A stretch of 64,000 nucleotides of DNA from positions 1 through 64,000 of the forward strand of contig JASHPJ010000078.1 of assembly GCA_030038195.1 (NCBI GenBank), given 5' to 3'. This DNA is from Acidobacteriaceae bacterium (lineage in GTDB: Bacteria > Acidobacteriota > Terriglobia > Terriglobales > Acidobacteriaceae). The translations under genes and the position numbers were made by a program. The notes under the pieces are model-generated. The model was not told where the DNA came from. It ran no database searches and saw nothing but the letters and a program-made list of their open reading frames with translations. This document shows, in pieces, positions 41,924-49,960 of this stretch; position 1 is the first letter of the stretch, and each line of letters opens with the position of its first letter.

Positions 41924-41963
41924 TGGTCCACCTCACCGTAGTTGAAGATAAAAATCCTGGTTT

Positions 41964-44036
41964 TCATCGCACCGATCCGAGTGACATGACCTGCGTCATC
42001 GGCGGAATCTCCGATGGCGAAATCACCACAACCCTGGGAATAAACGGTTCAAGATAGCGCCGGAGATAAAAACGCCCCGGCGAAGCGCACAGCAGGATCG
42101 GAGGCGCCATGGCGATCTGGTCGCCGAGCATGGCGCGCAGCCCGTCCAGAACCCTGCGCGCCACGGAAATCTGCAACCCTCCTCCTGAGCCAAGCTGCAG
42201 ACTCTGCGAGGGCGTGCGCGCGCACTCTTCTTCGATGGAGCTGTCGAGCGTAACCACCTTGAGCATGCCGCGCTCGTCCAGCAGCGGACGAATCAGCGCG
42301 CGTCCCAGCGCATGCCGCGCGGCTTCAACAAGCACCACCGGATTCTTGTTGGCCGCCGCCGCTTCTACCAGCGTCTCGAGAATCGTTCCCAGGTCGCGGA
42401 TGGAAACCTGCTCGCGAAGCAACTGCTGCAGCACTTTCTGCACTTCGCCCAGGCTCATCAGCTTCGGCGTCAGCTCCTCCACCAGCTTGGGATGCGAGTC
42501 GGCAAGACGGTCCACGAGCCGCTTGGTCTCCTGGCGCGTGAGCAGATCGTGCGCGTTCTGCTTGATCAGCTCCGAAAGATGCGCGGCCAGCGCCGAGGTG
42601 TGGTCCACGACCGCGTATCCGGCGGCGATGGCCTGTGCCTGCAGGTCGGGCGTAATCCACTTTGCAGGCGAATTGAAGGCCGGCTCGCGCGTCTCCTGCC
42701 CCTGCAGATCGCCCGGCTTGGGATTGGAGTTTACCGCCAGCAAGCGGTCGCGCCGCATCTCCCAGCGCGCGATCTCCACGCCGCGCAGATACACCACGTA
42801 CTCGCGCTCTTTCAGGGAAAGATTGTCGGTGATGTGAATCGAGGGAACCAGGAATCCGAGCTGCTGCGCCAGGTTCTTGCGCAGCGACTTGACGCGCGCC
42901 AGCAGTTGGCCTCCCTGCTTGGCATCCACCAGCGGCACCAGGCCCACGCCTACTTCCAGCATCAGCTCGTCGAGCTTCAGCACCGCATCCATCGGATCCA
43001 CGGCCGGCGCACCCACTTTTTGCGCAGCGGTTTTCTCCTGCCTAGCGGCTTCCGCGGCCATGGCGGGCTTCATCTTCCAGGCCGCAAAGATTGTCAATCC
43101 GCCGAGAGCGATGAAGGGAATCTTGGGCATGGCGGGAATGATCGCCAGCGCCAGCAGCACACTGCCGGCGATCCACAGCGGGCGCGAAGTTTTGAAGACC
43201 TGCTTGCCGATGTCCACGCCGAGCGAGTGATCGGACGCCGCGCGCGTCACCACGATGCCGCCCGCAACCGAAACCAGCAGCGACGGAATGATGGCCACCA
43301 GTCCATCGCCCACCGTGAGGATCGTGTACGTCTTGAGCGCTTCCTGGAAAGGAACACCCTGCTGGAAGACGCCGATGAGGAAGCCGGCAACGATATTGAT
43401 GGCCATGATAAGGATAGTGGCCATCGAGTCCCGCTGCGAGAAGCGGGCTGCGCCGTCCATGGAGCCGCAGAATTCGGCCTCGCGCGCCACCAGTTCGCGC
43501 CGCTGGCGCGCCTGGTCGGCGTTGATCAGGCCGGTATTCAGGTCGGAGTCAATCGCCATTTGCTTGCCGGGCATGGCGTCGAGTGTGAAGCGCGCGGTCA
43601 CTTCTGCAGTGCGCACCGCGCCGTGGCTCACCACCAGATATTGAATGGCGATCAAGGCGAGGAAAATCACGAAACCGACAATGTAGTTGCCGCCGACCAC
43701 GAATTGCCCGAAGGCTTCAATCACTTTTCCGGCCGCCGCAGGGCCTTCGTTGCCGTGCAGCAGAATGCGCCGCGTGCTGGCCAGGTCCAGCGCCAGTCGC
43801 ATCAGCGTGAGCAGAAGAATGAGGCTGGGAAACACCGAGAACTGCACCGGACGCAGCACCTGGATGGCCGTGAGCAGCACCAGCACCGCGGCCATGATGT
43901 TCAGCGTGAGCAGCAGGTCGAGCATGAATCCCGGCAGCGGCACCAGCATCACGAAGATCAGCGCCACCGCGCCGGTGGGGATTACCCAGTCGGAGTATTG
44001 TTGAAGCGTCTGCAGCAGTCCGGGCTTCTTCGTCAT
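41964..44036 (-). CDS. flhA: Flagellar export gate protein FlhA
   Basis: FlhA (690 residues) is the export gate ring. About eight membrane helices fill residues 15-310, with the FHIPEP signature region as LPGKQMAIDSDLNTGLINAD-like (DAMPGKQMAIDSDLNTG). The cytosolic C-terminal domain, after about residue 340, docks chaperone-cargo complexes and shows LGFLVPSIHITDNLSL and GRALIRPLLDERGMLKVVTL. The start overlaps the flhB stop by 4 bases. The order fliO-fliP-fliQ-fliR-flhB-flhA is the complete membrane export set. Confidence 0.96.
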   Translation of the reverse strand: MTKKPGLLQTLQQYSDWVIPTGAVALIFVMLVPLPGFMLDLLLTLNIMAAVLVLLTAIQVLRPVQFSVFPSLILLLTLMRLALDLASTRRILLHGNEGPAAAGKVIEAFGQFVVGGNYIVGFVIFLALIAIQYLVVSHGAVRTAEVTARFTLDAMPGKQMAIDSDLNTGLINADQARQRRELVAREAEFCGSMDGAARFSQRDSMATILIMAINIVAGFLIGVFQQGVPFQEALKTYTILTVGDGLVAIIPSLLVSVAGGIVVTRAASDHSLGVDIGKQVFKTSRPLWIAGSVLLALAIIPAMPKIPFIALGGLTIFAAWKMKPAMAAEAARQEKTAAQKVGAPAVDPMDAVLKLDELMLEVGVGLVPLVDAKQGGQLLARVKSLRKNLAQQLGFLVPSIHITDNLSLKEREYVVYLRGVEIARWEMRRDRLLAVNSNPKPGDLQGQETREPAFNSPAKWITPDLQAQAIAAGYAVVDHTSALAAHLSELIKQNAHDLLTRQETKRLVDRLADSHPKLVEELTPKLMSLGEVQKVLQQLLREQVSIRDLGTILETLVEAAAANKNPVVLVEAARHALGRALIRPLLDERGMLKVVTLDSSIEEECARTPSQSLQLGSGGGLQISVARRVLDGLRAMLGDQIAMAPPILLCASPGRFYLRRYLEPFIPRVVVISPSEIPPMTQVMSLGSVR

Positions 44037-45139
44037 ACGGGCATTCCCTCTACGCGCCTGTAGGATGCGGTTCTTCTTTGCGCTTCGCGCGCTCTCAGCT
44101 CAGCTTGCGCCTTGTAAACGACGACCAGGATCTCGGCGACCGCGTGATAAAGCGCCGCCGGAATGGGATCGCCGACCTCGGCGCCCTTGTAAAGAGCCTG
44201 CGCCAGCGGCCGGTTTTCCATCACCGGAATGTCATGGAGCCACGCAATCTCCTTGATCTTCTGGGCTAGGAGATCGAGGCCCTTGGCCACGACCATCGGC
44301 GCAGCCATGCTGGCCTCGTAGCGAAGCGCAACCGCGTAGTGCGTGGGGTTGGTGATCACCACCGTGGCCGTCTCTGCGGCCTTCAGCATCTGCCGGCGGC
44401 GGTTGTGCCGCTGCAGCCTGCGGATGCGCGCCTTGTTGGCCGGATTGCCCTCCGACTGCTTCAGCTCTTCCTTGATATCCTGCCGGCTCATCTTCAGGTC
44501 GCCTTCGTTCTTCCACCACAGCAGCAGGTAATCCACGCCTGCCCAGGCCAGCAGAACAAGCCCGCTTTTCCAGATGATTTCAATCAGGATGCCGCTTGCC
44601 ATGCCGGCGAAGTCGCGCGCATCGACAAAGGAGCTGGAGAGGATCAGGCCCCAGTGGCTGCGAATGCACGCGTAGCCCACACAGGCAATGGCGCTGAAGG
44701 GAATGAGCGATTTGAGAATGGTGCTGAGCGCGGCCAGCGAAACCATCTGCTGCAGTTTTCCTGCCGGGCTCAGGCGCTCCATCCTGGGCGACAGCGCATC
44801 GGGCGCAAAGACAAAGCCGCCCTGCGCGAGCCCAGTGAACAGAGCCACAGCCAGCCCCGCCGCAAAGATGGGGAAAACCCAGTGGATGGCCTGGATGCTT
44901 GTCCAGAAAAGCAGCGGGCCGTTGGGAGTGATGGCGTCCGTGCTGGCGGAGTCCAGCACATTGCGGAAAAACTGCGTCCATCCCGGCACGGCTCCGCGAC
45001 CCATGAACCACACCACGCCGGCCACCGCGGCCATCGACAGTGCGCCGGTCAGCTCGCGCGAACGCGTCACCTGTCCGCGGTCGCGGGCCTGTTTCCGGTG
45101 CCGTGGTGTCGGCTTTTCTGTTTTACTCGCGTCAGCCAT
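44033..45139 (-). CDS. flhB: Flagellar export switch protein FlhB
   Basis: FlhB (368 residues) has four membrane helices between about residues 33 and 205 and a cytosolic domain that cuts itself to change export from rod/hook to filament substrates. The cleavage motif NPTH is at 264-267 (VVITNPTHYAVALRYE). The N-terminal ADASKTEKPTPRHRKQARD is the usual charged leader. The C-terminal tail after about residue 345 is Arg/Ala-rich. The gene starts 7 bases after fliR. Confidence 0.95.
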   Translation of the reverse strand: MADASKTEKPTPRHRKQARDRGQVTRSRELTGALSMAAVAGVVWFMGRGAVPGWTQFFRNVLDSASTDAITPNGPLLFWTSIQAIHWVFPIFAAGLAVALFTGLAQGGFVFAPDALSPRMERLSPAGKLQQMVSLAALSTILKSLIPFSAIACVGYACIRSHWGLILSSSFVDARDFAGMASGILIEIIWKSGLVLLAWAGVDYLLLWWKNEGDLKMSRQDIKEELKQSEGNPANKARIRRLQRHNRRRQMLKAAETATVVITNPTHYAVALRYEASMAAPMVVAKGLDLLAQKIKEIAWLHDIPVMENRPLAQALYKGAEVGDPIPAALYHAVAEILVVVYKAQAELRAREAQRRTASYRRVEGMPV

Positions 45140-45146
45140 CGTCGTT

Positions 45147-45917
45147 TTAGTGCGCCAGGTGGAGCAGTTGTTCGCCTTTCACCATCGATTCGAGGAACAG
45201 GCGGCGGAAAAGATCGGGCCAGTACTTCAATGTCACCGCAAGAATCCCAATGCCCAGAAGGCTCTTGACCGCGGGGCCAAGCAGCATCAGCGGCATCTGC
45301 GGCGATGCTTTGCCCAGCAGTCCCAGAACAATGTCGGCGGCCAGCGTGGCCGAGAGCACCGGGGCCGCGATCTGCACGCCCAACCCGAAGATTTCGCCGG
45401 CCACCTGGAAGATGGCCCGCGTAAACAATCCGCCCAGGTGCGCCGTGCCGGGCGGCAGATAAAGAAAGCTGTTGCCCACGGCGCGCAACAGCCAGTAGTG
45501 CACATCCATGCGCAGAAACAGCAGCAGCACGATGCTCTGGTAGAAGACGGCAACCACTGTCGTATCCACCTGCGACTGCGGATCGAGAATGTTTACCAGC
45601 GAATAGCCCATCTGCACGCCCAGCACCTGGCCGGTGAGCTGCACCGCGTCAAAGACGATGTTGGTGGCAATCCCCATGCCCACGCCGATGAGGAATTCAG
45701 TGAGGATCAGCATGGGCCAGCCTGCCAGCGTGGGCACAACAATCGCGTGCTCCACGGAAGGAAACAGCAGCACCGTAAGCGCGATCACGAAGACCGCCTT
45801 CACCCGCGCCGGAATTACCGAGCTGCCGAAGAACGGCGCGAAGAGCATAAGCCCGGTCAGGCGCACGCCAATGGTGAGCGCCGCGGTGATGCCCGGGATG
45901 AGCGGAATCTGGATCAT
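45147..45917 (-). CDS. fliR: Flagellar export protein FliR
   Basis: FliR (256 residues) forms the export pore with FliP and FliQ. About six hydrophobic segments are seen, with LMLFAPFFGSSVIPARVKAV, IGVGMGIATNIVFDAVQLTG and FGLGVQIAAPVLSATLAADI. The ATG at 45915-45917 overlaps the fliQ stop by 4 bases and fits the family N-terminus (MIQIPLIPG); the longer in-frame form runs through fliQ and is rejected. Confidence 0.94.
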   Translation of the reverse strand: MIQIPLIPGITAALTIGVRLTGLMLFAPFFGSSVIPARVKAVFVIALTVLLFPSVEHAIVVPTLAGWPMLILTEFLIGVGMGIATNIVFDAVQLTGQVLGVQMGYSLVNILDPQSQVDTTVVAVFYQSIVLLLFLRMDVHYWLLRAVGNSFLYLPPGTAHLGGLFTRAIFQVAGEIFGLGVQIAAPVLSATLAADIVLGLLGKASPQMPLMLLGPAVKSLLGIGILAVTLKYWPDLFRRLFLESMVKGEQLLHLAH

Positions 45918-46183
45918 TGCAGGTACACGTGAAAGTCGGAAAACATGTTGAGCGTCATGTGCGCCAGGTGCCGCCACATCCACGGCATCGTAAAGAACAG
46001 CGCGCCGCCGGTCGCCAGCAGCCGGGTGACCGACGAGATCGTTGTATCCTGCAGCGAAGTGAGCACCTGGGCGACGTTCACCACCAGGCTCACCGTCATG
46101 GCCACCAGCAGGATGGGGCCGGCGAGGATGACCACCTCTTCGAGCACCGCGCGTCCGAGCAACACAGCCTGGTCCACTCCCAT
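45914..46183 (-). CDS. fliQ: Flagellar export protein FliQ
   Basis: FliQ (89 residues) is two long membrane hairpin helices that wrap the export pore. The sequence GVDQAVLLGRAVLEEVVILA, GPILLVAMTVSLVVNVAQVL, then TSLQDTTISSVTRLLATGGA gives the family pattern, including the charged turn. It starts 4 bases after fliP and overlaps fliR, so the three are translationally linked. Confidence 0.94.
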   Translation of the reverse strand: MGVDQAVLLGRAVLEEVVILAGPILLVAMTVSLVVNVAQVLTSLQDTTISSVTRLLATGGALFFTMPWMWRHLAHMTLNMFSDFHVYLQ

Positions 46184-46187
46184 AGCG

Positions 46188-47015
46188 CTAGTTGAAACTC
46201 CTCATCAATGAGCCGATCAAAAGGTGCCAGCCATCCACCATCAGGAAGAGCAGCAGCTTGAGCGGGGTTGAAATCACCACCGGCGGCAGTTGCAACATGC
46301 CGACGGAAGTCGTAATCGAAGCCACGACCATATCCACAATCAGAAAGGGAAGAAACAGCACGGTACCGATCTGAAAGCCGGCCTTGAGCTCCGACAATAT
46401 ATAAGCGGGTAGCAGCACGCGCATCGACAGATCGTCGGCAGAAGCCGGCCGCGGCTCTTTGGCCAGATCGATGAACAATGCAACGTCTTTTTCGCGCACA
46501 TAGTGAGCCATGAATTTGCGTAGCGGCGCCTGTCCGGCTTCAAGCGCCTGCGTGGCGCTGATCTGGCCGGCCTGCATGGGCACGATCGCATCCTGGTAAA
46601 TCTGCGCTCCAACCGGCTGCATCAGGAAAAACGTGAGAACGAGCGAAAGACCGATCAGCGTCTGGTTCGACGGCGTGGTCTGCAGTCCCAGCGCCTGGCG
46701 CAGAAAATGAAAGACGATCAGCAGCCGCGCAAACGGCGTAACGCAGAGCAAAAGCGAGGGGATCAGCGTCAGCGCCGTGAGCATGATCACGATTGACCAC
46801 GGCACGTTGGCTCCGGGCACTCCCTGAATCTGCAATCCTGCGCCGGCGCTGCCGGGCAGAGCGGCAGCATTGCCAGGTAAGCTGACGGAGCTTGCGGATT
46901 CTGGCGCGCCGTTGCCTGCGGGCGCGGGAGGAGCCAGCGCCGACGCAGTCGCGCTGAACGCGACAAACAGCGACGCGATCGTCGCCATGCGCCGGGCTGA
47001 GGAGCAGAGTTTCAT
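46188..47015 (-). CDS. fliP: Flagellar export protein FliP
   Basis: FliP (275 residues) is the main pore subunit. A signal peptide (MATIASLFVAFSATASALAP) and a Pro/Gly/Ala-rich linker to about residue 68 precede VIMLTALTLIPSLLLCVTPF, then RLLIVFHFLRQALGLQTTPS and NQTLIGLSLVLTFFLMQPVG. The C-terminal ILSELKAGFQIGTVLFLPFL and IVDMVVASITTSVGMLQLPP are the FliP hallmark. It overlaps fliO by 4 bases. Confidence 0.95.
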   Translation of the reverse strand: MKLCSSARRMATIASLFVAFSATASALAPPAPAGNGAPESASSVSLPGNAAALPGSAGAGLQIQGVPGANVPWSIVIMLTALTLIPSLLLCVTPFARLLIVFHFLRQALGLQTTPSNQTLIGLSLVLTFFLMQPVGAQIYQDAIVPMQAGQISATQALEAGQAPLRKFMAHYVREKDVALFIDLAKEPRPASADDLSMRVLLPAYILSELKAGFQIGTVLFLPFLIVDMVVASITTSVGMLQLPPVVISTPLKLLLFLMVDGWHLLIGSLMRSFN

Positions 47016-47557
47016 TTACGCTGCTCCACGCCGCTTGTACTCGTCTGCACGGCTTCTGCAGCGCCAAGCTGCGTCAGCAGCGCCACTCCTGATGCGCCGC
47101 CGCCGATCAGGAACTTCTGCCCATCCACGTGAATCACAGAGACGAACCGCTTTTCTCCCAGCGAGACAGTCTCTGCCACGCGTAGTTGCCTGGTTGCGCC
47201 GAATTTGTTGTTCTTCCTGAGCCAAGCCCAGCCGCGCGTCAGCAGGCCGGAGTTCAGCGGCTGAGCAGCGGGCTCTTGAGCGGGCGCCGCCTGGACCGGC
47301 TTTGCCGGTTCCTCGGCAGGCGTATCCTGCTTCTTCCTCTTTGAAGCGCCGGTAGTCAGCGGCGAGCCCACGGGCGCGGGGCGTTTTTTCTGCAAGAGCT
47401 CGCGCGCGCCGGAAAGCTGCGTCTGCGTCAGGTCGAGCTGCTCCCGCTCGGCGAAGGCGCGCAGCGTCCGCGCAAACGCGCTGGTCATGGGCATCGCGGC
47501 GTCCGCGCGTTGCGCTGTCCGAAGGGAGGGCTGCTGAAGGGGCAAAGTAGAAGTCAT
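47012..47557 (-). CDS. fliO: FliO-like export assembly protein lacking a visible membrane helix
   Basis: FliO helps assemble the FliP ring and normally has one N-terminal membrane helix. This 181-residue protein keeps the cytosolic FliO part at the C-terminus (TRQLRVAETVSLGEKRFVS, then HVDGQKFLIGGGASGVALL). The first 110 residues are basic and Pro/Gln/Ala-rich with no hydrophobic run of about 18 residues, so it appears soluble. Either membrane anchoring is lost or done by another protein. The assignment is supported by its place between the short fliN and fliP with ATGA overlaps on both sides. Confidence 0.75.
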   Translation of the reverse strand: MTSTLPLQQPSLRTAQRADAAMPMTSAFARTLRAFAEREQLDLTQTQLSGARELLQKKRPAPVGSPLTTGASKRKKQDTPAEEPAKPVQAAPAQEPAAQPLNSGLLTRGWAWLRKNNKFGATRQLRVAETVSLGEKRFVSVIHVDGQKFLIGGGASGVALLTQLGAAEAVQTSTSGVEQRK

Positions 47558-47850
47558 GCCTGTTCCGTAATCCGCACGGCCAGCCGGTCGCCGATCACGT
47601 CGAACTCGGTCCAGCCGATGAGAAGCTGATTGACGCGCAGCGGCACGTCGCTGGTGTGATGGCAGGCCGTCTCCACGATCGAGCCCTTGGTGAGCGCAAG
47701 AAGATCGCCGATCGTGAATCGCACTACCGGCACTTCGAGTGTCAGCGTGCAGGGCAGCCAGGGCATGGTGTCGAGCAGATCGGTTGCGCTCGGCTCCTCA
47801 GCGGGCGTCTCGGTGACTCTGGGTTCCAGGGGTTGTGCGGCGGTGCTCAT
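47554..47850 (-). CDS. fliN: Second FliN, short form (SpoA domain)
   Basis: This 98-residue protein is almost only a SpoA domain: LPCTLTLEVPVVRFTIGDLL, ALTKGSIVETACHH, then VNQLLIGWTEFDVIGDRLAV. The start at MSTAAQPLEP follows an AAGGAGC box. The in-frame extension to 47988 codes a Cys/Arg-rich peptide and is rejected. Having one long FliN (39369) and one short FliN suggests a C-ring made of unlike subunits, or a division between the switch and the export cargo ring. It begins the fliO-fliP-fliQ-fliR-flhB-flhA series. Confidence 0.82.
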   Translation of the reverse strand: MSTAAQPLEPRVTETPAEEPSATDLLDTMPWLPCTLTLEVPVVRFTIGDLLALTKGSIVETACHHTSDVPLRVNQLLIGWTEFDVIGDRLAVRITEQA

Positions 47851-48188
47851 CTTCCGGCCTGCTCCTTGCCCCCGTTCGCGCATGCCGTGCCGGGCGGAAG
47901 TTTTCTCCGCCAGTCCAGAACACACTGCAGGGACGATTGCGCAGGGGTAATTGCATTTGGCGTGCCGGAAACGGACCGCAGGGCGCAAAGCCGCGAAAGC
48001 CGGCCTGCGTCATAAGCAGGTCTTCTTCTTTCAGTAACTTACGGCCATATAAGGAGGGGCCGGCGCGGCCTTGCAGAGGGTGAGACAGCGATGAGAACCC
48101 ACGCGGGGGCGCGGGCTTCCGCCGGGGCCGGTTTGCCCGCGGCGGAAGTCTCTAATCGTTCGTTAACGCGCCGTTTGGATCGTCCGCA
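47851..48188. other. Intergenic region between flgE and the short fliN
   Basis: CTTCCGCCG (48116-48124) pairs perfectly with CGGCGGAAG (48140-48148), about 40 bases beyond the flgE stop; there is no T-run. It may be a partial terminator or an mRNA-stabilising hairpin. No gene, and no c-di-GMP riboswitch consensus, is seen. A promoter for the export genes is expected here but not identified. Confidence 0.45.
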
Positions 48189-49433
48189 TTACGAGATCAG
48201 TTGGATAGTGGCCTGCGAGACCTGGTCCATCGTGGTGAGAACCTTGGCGTTGGCCTCGTAGCCTTGCTGCGCGACGATCATGTTGGCGAACTCGGTAGAG
48301 AGGCTCACATTCGACTCCTCCACCGCACCGCCGGTAATGGTGCCGTTGCCGCCGGAGCCGGCCTGTCCAATCACCGGAGCGCCCGAGGCGAACGTGGCCT
48401 GCAGATCGTTGTTGCCCACCTGCGAGAGCCCCTGCAGATTGGCGAAGCTGGCCACCGCCACCTGGCCCAGGGCCATGGTCTGGTTGTTGCTGAACTGGCC
48501 CTGCACGGTGCCGTCCGGCAGAACCGAGTAGCCGGTGAGCGTACCTACGCCGTAGCCGTTCTGGGTGGTCGCCGAGGTCGCGCTGGTCGAGTCCTGCTGG
48601 GTGATGACCGGTGTGCCGCCGGAGCCGTTCAGGTTCCAGGTCAGGCTCATGCTGGCTGCGCCATCCGCCAGTCCCGTGATGTTGATTCCGGTAACGGGCG
48701 ACGAGGGGGAAGTGAGCTGGCCGGAAGAGTTGAAGGTCAGCGTGCCCGACGCCACGGTTTGCGCGGTGCTGCTGGAGCCCACATCCGAGCCGGGGATGGT
48801 GATGTCATAGCTCCAGGTATTCGCGCCCGTGTTGGTGTACTGCACCGTCAGCACGTGCGAGGTGCCCAGCGAGTCATAAACCGTGATGGGCGAGCTGAAG
48901 GTGGTACCGGCCGCTGCGCTCGCGTCCAGGTTCGTATCCATGGTGAAGCTCGTTGTTGCCGAAGCCGGAATATTGCTTGCCTGGTTCACGCTGATCGGCG
49001 CCAGCGCCGTGCTGGTGGAGATTTGCCCGTTCACGGCCGGATAGCCCATCACTAACTGGCCCTGCGGCGTGCAGAGCTGGCCCTGCGCGTTGACCGTGAA
49101 GTCGCCGTCGCGCGTGAAGCTCTCCTCACCGTTGGCCTGATCCTGCACAACGAAGAACCCGTTGCCTTGCAGCGCCATGTTCGAGGCCTGTCCGGTGGAA
49201 GTCACGGTGCCGTCCGAGTAATTCGCAATCTGGCCCTCTACTTCGACGCCCGATCCGAACTGGATGGGATCGCCGTTGCCCGAGACACTCTGCATCTGGT
49301 TGAAGACGTCGGCAAAGTTCAGGCTCTCGTCCTTGTAGCCGTCGGTGTTGAGGTTTGCAAGATTGTTAGCGATGACATTCAGCGAATCGGAGCTGGCTGC
49401 CAGTCCTGAAAGAGGAATCGAGAATGCTGACAT
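48189..49433 (-). CDS. flgE: Flagellar hook protein FlgE
   Basis: FlgE (414 residues) polymerises into the hook. The N-terminus FSIPLSGLAASSDSLNVIAN, then NLANLNTDGYKDESLNFAD, and the C-terminus VEESNVSLSTEFANMIVAQQ, then GYEANAKVLTTMDQVSQATI, are typical. ASNMALQGNGFFVVQD is the core motif. The middle is Thr/Ser-rich. It starts 1 base after the flgD stop region, in the order fliK-flgD-flgE. Confidence 0.95.
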   Translation of the reverse strand: MSAFSIPLSGLAASSDSLNVIANNLANLNTDGYKDESLNFADVFNQMQSVSGNGDPIQFGSGVEVEGQIANYSDGTVTSTGQASNMALQGNGFFVVQDQANGEESFTRDGDFTVNAQGQLCTPQGQLVMGYPAVNGQISTSTALAPISVNQASNIPASATTSFTMDTNLDASAAAGTTFSSPITVYDSLGTSHVLTVQYTNTGANTWSYDITIPGSDVGSSSTAQTVASGTLTFNSSGQLTSPSSPVTGINITGLADGAASMSLTWNLNGSGGTPVITQQDSTSATSATTQNGYGVGTLTGYSVLPDGTVQGQFSNNQTMALGQVAVASFANLQGLSQVGNNDLQATFASGAPVIGQAGSGGNGTITGGAVEESNVSLSTEFANMIVAQQGYEANAKVLTTMDQVSQATIQLIS

Positions 49434-49434
49434 T

Positions 49435-49932
49435 TTATCTGCCTCCTGCGGCGGTAAAGTAATTGGAATTGGCGGCCGTAGCGCCGATGTTGCCGTAAAG
49501 ATTCACCAGCGAGCCGGTGTAAGGCTGCGCTGGCTGAAAAGCGGTTGCAGGCTGCTGCGCGAGCGCATTGGCCTGCGTGGCAGGGCCCGCCTGTGCCGCT
49601 GTTTGCGACGCCTGTGCCGCGTCAGTGGTTGCGTCGCCCGTGGACGAAGACGTGAGCGACGAGAGCGTCTGGTTGATAGAGATGAGCTGGTCAAGCTGGT
49701 TCAGCGAAACCATCTGGCTCACCATCTCAGTCGGATCGACCGGCTGCGTGGGGTCCTGGTTTTGCAGCTCGGTGACCAGCAGGTTGAGGAACATGGTCTG
49801 CAGATCGCTGGCTGACGTGCCGTTCGAGCTGCTTGAGCTGCTGGAGCCGCTTGTTCCCGAACTGGCGCTTGTGCTGGCCGCCTGCGCCTGCATCGGCGCG
49901 CTGATCAACGGGCTGAATCCCTGTACGTTCAT
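49435..49932 (-). CDS. flgD: Hook cap / assembly protein FlgD, short
   Basis: FlgD caps the growing hook. The 165-residue protein has the conserved N-terminal segment SDLQTMFLNLLVTELQNQDP, then TQPVDPTEMVSQMVSLNQLD. A Ser-rich stretch and an Ala/Gln-rich tail follow. The C-terminal Ig-like/Tudor module found in enteric FlgD (about 230 residues) is not seen. The ATG at 49932 has GAGGT 7 bases upstream. It overlaps nothing; fliK ends 28 bases before. Confidence 0.88.
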   Translation of the reverse strand: MNVQGFSPLISAPMQAQAASTSASSGTSGSSSSSSSNGTSASDLQTMFLNLLVTELQNQDPTQPVDPTEMVSQMVSLNQLDQLISINQTLSSLTSSSTGDATTDAAQASQTAAQAGPATQANALAQQPATAFQPAQPYTGSLVNLYGNIGATAANSNYFTAAGGR

Positions 49933-49960
49933 CGTTCTTACCTCGCGTGAAGAAATTTCC

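Noticed and set aside
42312-44063. Long antisense open frame (583 codons) over flhA
   Set aside because: Shadow of flhA in a GC-rich gene, extremely rich in His, Gln and Arg.
47851-48188. c-di-GMP (GEMM) riboswitch before the export genes
   Set aside because: None of the conserved GEMM core sequences could be found on the - strand.
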